Shown here piece after piece: positions 28,496-30,433 of a DNA stretch of 30,433 nucleotides (its first letter is position 1; the number at the start of each line of letters is the position of its first letter). The DNA is from Zygnema circumcarinatum (taxonomy: Eukaryota > Streptophyta > Zygnematophyceae > Zygnematales > Zygnemataceae): positions 2,874,388 to 2,904,820 of the forward strand of contig CM074812.1 of the NCBI GenBank assembly GCA_037447605.1, written 5' to 3'. The translations under genes were made by a program, and so were the position numbers. The notes below the pieces were generated by a model. It was not told where the DNA came from. It saw nothing but the letters and a program-made list of their open reading frames with translations, and did no database searches.

Positions 28496-29452
28496 GGGTA
28501 GTGATATTTCCACCCCTTTTTTGGATCCAATCACCCCTTCCCGGCCGGGCAGATTTCAAAAAGGATTAAAAACGGAAAATGCTTTTTTCACACCTTTTTG
28601 GAATCGATACCACCCTCCACCAGCAGATTTTATTTCTGCGAAACAAGGAAAATGATAACCCGTCGACCCATTTGAATATCCCGCCTACCTGAGTTTTTTT
28701 TCACGCGTGCGGTCAATCGCAGCCGTCGATTCCCTCGCAGATCGCAAACGGCAGATCACTATTTGATCGGCAGCCGGGCTCGGTCACAGCGCATGGCACG
28801 TGCCCACGTATCCCGCCAAAGTCCTCTCAAAAGTTTCTCCGTACAAATGTCGTACGGTCGCAACTTGAGGAACCCAAAATTTCGTACATTGAGATCTTAG
28901 ACCAATCAAAAGTTTCCACGTCAAATAGGTAACACATGGCAGATGTTGATTGGCCAGGAGCTAACTGTATAATAAGATCTCCGGAGCCGAAAGGACGCGC
29001 GCACTCGCAGGTGCGATTTGGCTTTGACGGGACTCGTGGGCGCTTTCCGTCGCTAAGATCAGGCGGCTGCCGTCGAAGCAGTGATCTGCAGTGGTCAGCG
29101 ATCTGCGAGGAAATCGGCTGGCGCGGTCGAAAAAGCACACACACGATATGGAGACGGACTTTTTACGAACGATCTCGTGGCGGACGGATCTTCCGCTCCG
29201 AGCGGATTCGGGCAGGCAGATATTTCTTTCCCTCAAAAAAATAATTCAGGGAGGCGGGATACAGTATTCAAAATGCGGTGACGGGGTATCATTTTCCTTG
29301 GTTAGCAAAAATAAAATCATCCGACGGAAGAAGGTGGGTATCGATTCCAAAAAGGTCTGAAAAAAGCATTTTCTGTTTTTAATCCCTTTTAAAATCTGCC
29401 CGGCCGGGAAGGGGTGTTTGGATCCAAAAAAGGGGTGGAAATATCACTACCC
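28496..29452. mobile_element. 957-bp inverted-repeat DNA transposon (non-autonomous)
   Basis: Terminal inverted repeats of about 200-209 bp (28496-28695 and 29244-29452) start with GGGTAGTGATATTTCC. They are flanked by a perfect 8-bp duplication, AATTGAAG, at 28488-28495 and 29453-29460. The 550-bp interior encodes no transposase. It includes an exact ERSE-like site at 28902-28920 and a one-mismatch site at 28935-28953 in opposite orientation. An 8-bp duplication is typical of hAT and P-type elements, but the terminus is not a clear hAT end. Confidence 0.88.
28902..28920 (-). promoter_or_regulatory. ERSE-like site inside transposon
   Basis: Exact CCAAT-N9-CCACG in the interior of the 957-bp element. 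A CATGG-N9-ATTGG variant follows 14 bp later in the opposite direction. Confidence 0.5.
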
Positions 29453-29460
29453 AATTGAAG

Positions 29461-29912
29461 TGGATGTACGAAAAACCAGTTAAGGGAATCTCGATGGGGA
29501 AAGATCCTGTTCAGGAGATTGTGTTCCACGTGGCGTGTACAAATTGGTGCTTCGGGATTTTCTATTGATGAAAACGAACTCCGATTGGTCGACAATTCTT
29601 CCGGGAAATCCTTGCTGACACATGGCGCCTTTTACTGGTAGTTATAGATCTTCAAAAATCTCATGCCCCAAAGAATGCGTCCACGTGGCGATCTCAGGAA
29701 CAGTTCCGGCGCTAAAACCAAAAACATTTTGGTCGGTGCCGTATGGCCATTTTGGGAGGCTGTCCGTAAATTCCGCCGTGGTTCTTGGAGTCTCCGCCAC
29801 GTGTTCCAACCGTTGGACCTTCTTCCACCACGTGGCAATATAACGGAGAGGAGAACACGTGGCGCTCTTCGAGCCCCGAAAGTGATTGCAACGGTTCAAG
29901 CTTCAAGCTGCC
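29461..29912. promoter_or_regulatory. G-box-rich intergenic segment
   Basis: CCACGTGG at 29526, 29681 and 29828, ACACGTGGC near 29855, and GCCACGTGT near 29797. One exact ERSE-like site is at 29529-29547. No gene recognised. Confidence 0.5.
29529..29547 (+). promoter_or_regulatory. ERSE-like site
   Basis: Exact CGTGG-N9-ATTGG overlapping CCACGTGG at 29526-29533. Confidence 0.55.
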
Positions 29913-30433
29913 TCCACCAATCAGAGGGCGTCAGTATGCATAAAATATAAATACTTTGTAAATACCGTAAATATGTCTTAAATATTTGTACGCGTGCTTG
30001 TCCATACGCTCAACCAACCAGCCGAAACGGTAATTTCTACTAAAGCCTTTTTTAGAAACAGTAATTTTTAAATATACGAAAGAAACAACCTCCTTTCCCA
30101 AGTACATGGTTACAGTATCGATTCAATATTGACAGCAGACATTCAAGACAAGGCCAAATTTGGTCCAGAATGTCTGCTAAGAGCTACAATCCAGTACCTT
30201 GCTAGATGCATTTTGTCATAAACAAATGCATTTGCATAGTACGGAATCGTGAAAACGTCTGTAAATTTTAGATCTGCCCAAAAATGTTCTGACCTGCCCG
30301 ACCGACAAATGTAGATCTGTCACGCCTCCAGTGACTTTATCGAGGCCGGTGGTTCAGTTCAGATCCAGGTCACCTTCTTCACCTCTCTCTCTCCCTCTCT
30401 CTCTCCCTCTCACGCTCTCTCTCCACCCTTTCC
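29913..30433. other. No gene recognised; hairpin and CT tract
   Basis: AT-rich sequence with a perfect 11-bp inverted repeat at 30134-30144 and 30168-30178 (AGCAGACATTC), whose loop itself holds a CCAAATTTGG dyad. A (CT)n tract begins near 30380 and runs to the window edge, where by analogy an intron of a plus-strand gene could begin. Confidence 0.5.

Overview
The window looks like nuclear DNA of a streptophyte green alga. I infer a charophyte, possibly a zygnematophyte such as Closterium, but the species is not shown by the sequence. The grounds are many short spliceosomal introns, a plant-type bifunctional fucokinase/GDP-fucose pyrophosphorylase, plant-type LRRNT and LRR exons, SPPPP (hydroxyproline-type) linkers, and TTTAGGG-like repeats. 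It is very repeat-rich, with long CT or GA microsatellites, minisatellites and two small inverted-repeat transposons. There is one assembly gap at 16477-16809.

Layout. 1-2731: intergenic DNA with two hairpins, a 210-bp tandem array, a solo transposon terminal repeat, and a GA block that ends at the first gene. 2732-12948 (+): an 18-exon gene, predicted 847 aa, for a secreted protein with signal peptide, NIDO-like domain 1, proline-rich linker, NIDO-like domain 2, SPPPP linker, LRRNT plus LRRs, and an EGF-like cysteine-rich tail. 12949-13927: convergent intergenic spacer. 13928-22014 (-): FKGP, eight exons visible and one inferred to lie in the gap. 22015-23074: divergent intergenic region with a 200-bp MITE, a 50-bp tandem array and a duplicated segment. 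23075-24976 (+): F-box-like/LRR-like gene with three exons. 24977-30433: mostly non-genic, with a 270-bp direct duplication, 1 kb of GA minisatellite, a G-box/CCAAT array, and a 957-bp inverted-repeat element with an 8-bp target duplication.

The strongest unexplained signal runs across all of this. The palindrome CCACGTGG occurs 18 times, 11 of them as GCCACGTGGC, where about 0.5 would be expected by chance. Ten copies lie inside coding exons and none was seen in introns. It is often followed at one rigid distance by ATTGG. The resulting bipartite site CCAAT-N9-CCACG (either strand) has the exact geometry of the ER-stress response element (ERSE). It occurs 10 times exactly and more than a dozen times with one mismatch, including inside FKGP exons and inside a transposon.

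How the genes relate. FKGP salvages L-fucose to GDP-L-fucose for wall polysaccharides and glycoproteins, and the NIDO-LRR protein is a predicted extracellular matrix or surface protein. Both belong to wall or secretory biology, but the sequence does not show that they work together. FKGP and the F-box gene are divergent and share the motif-rich 1.06-kb spacer. All exon models were built by eye from splice sites, reading phase and family similarity; no transcript or database evidence was available.
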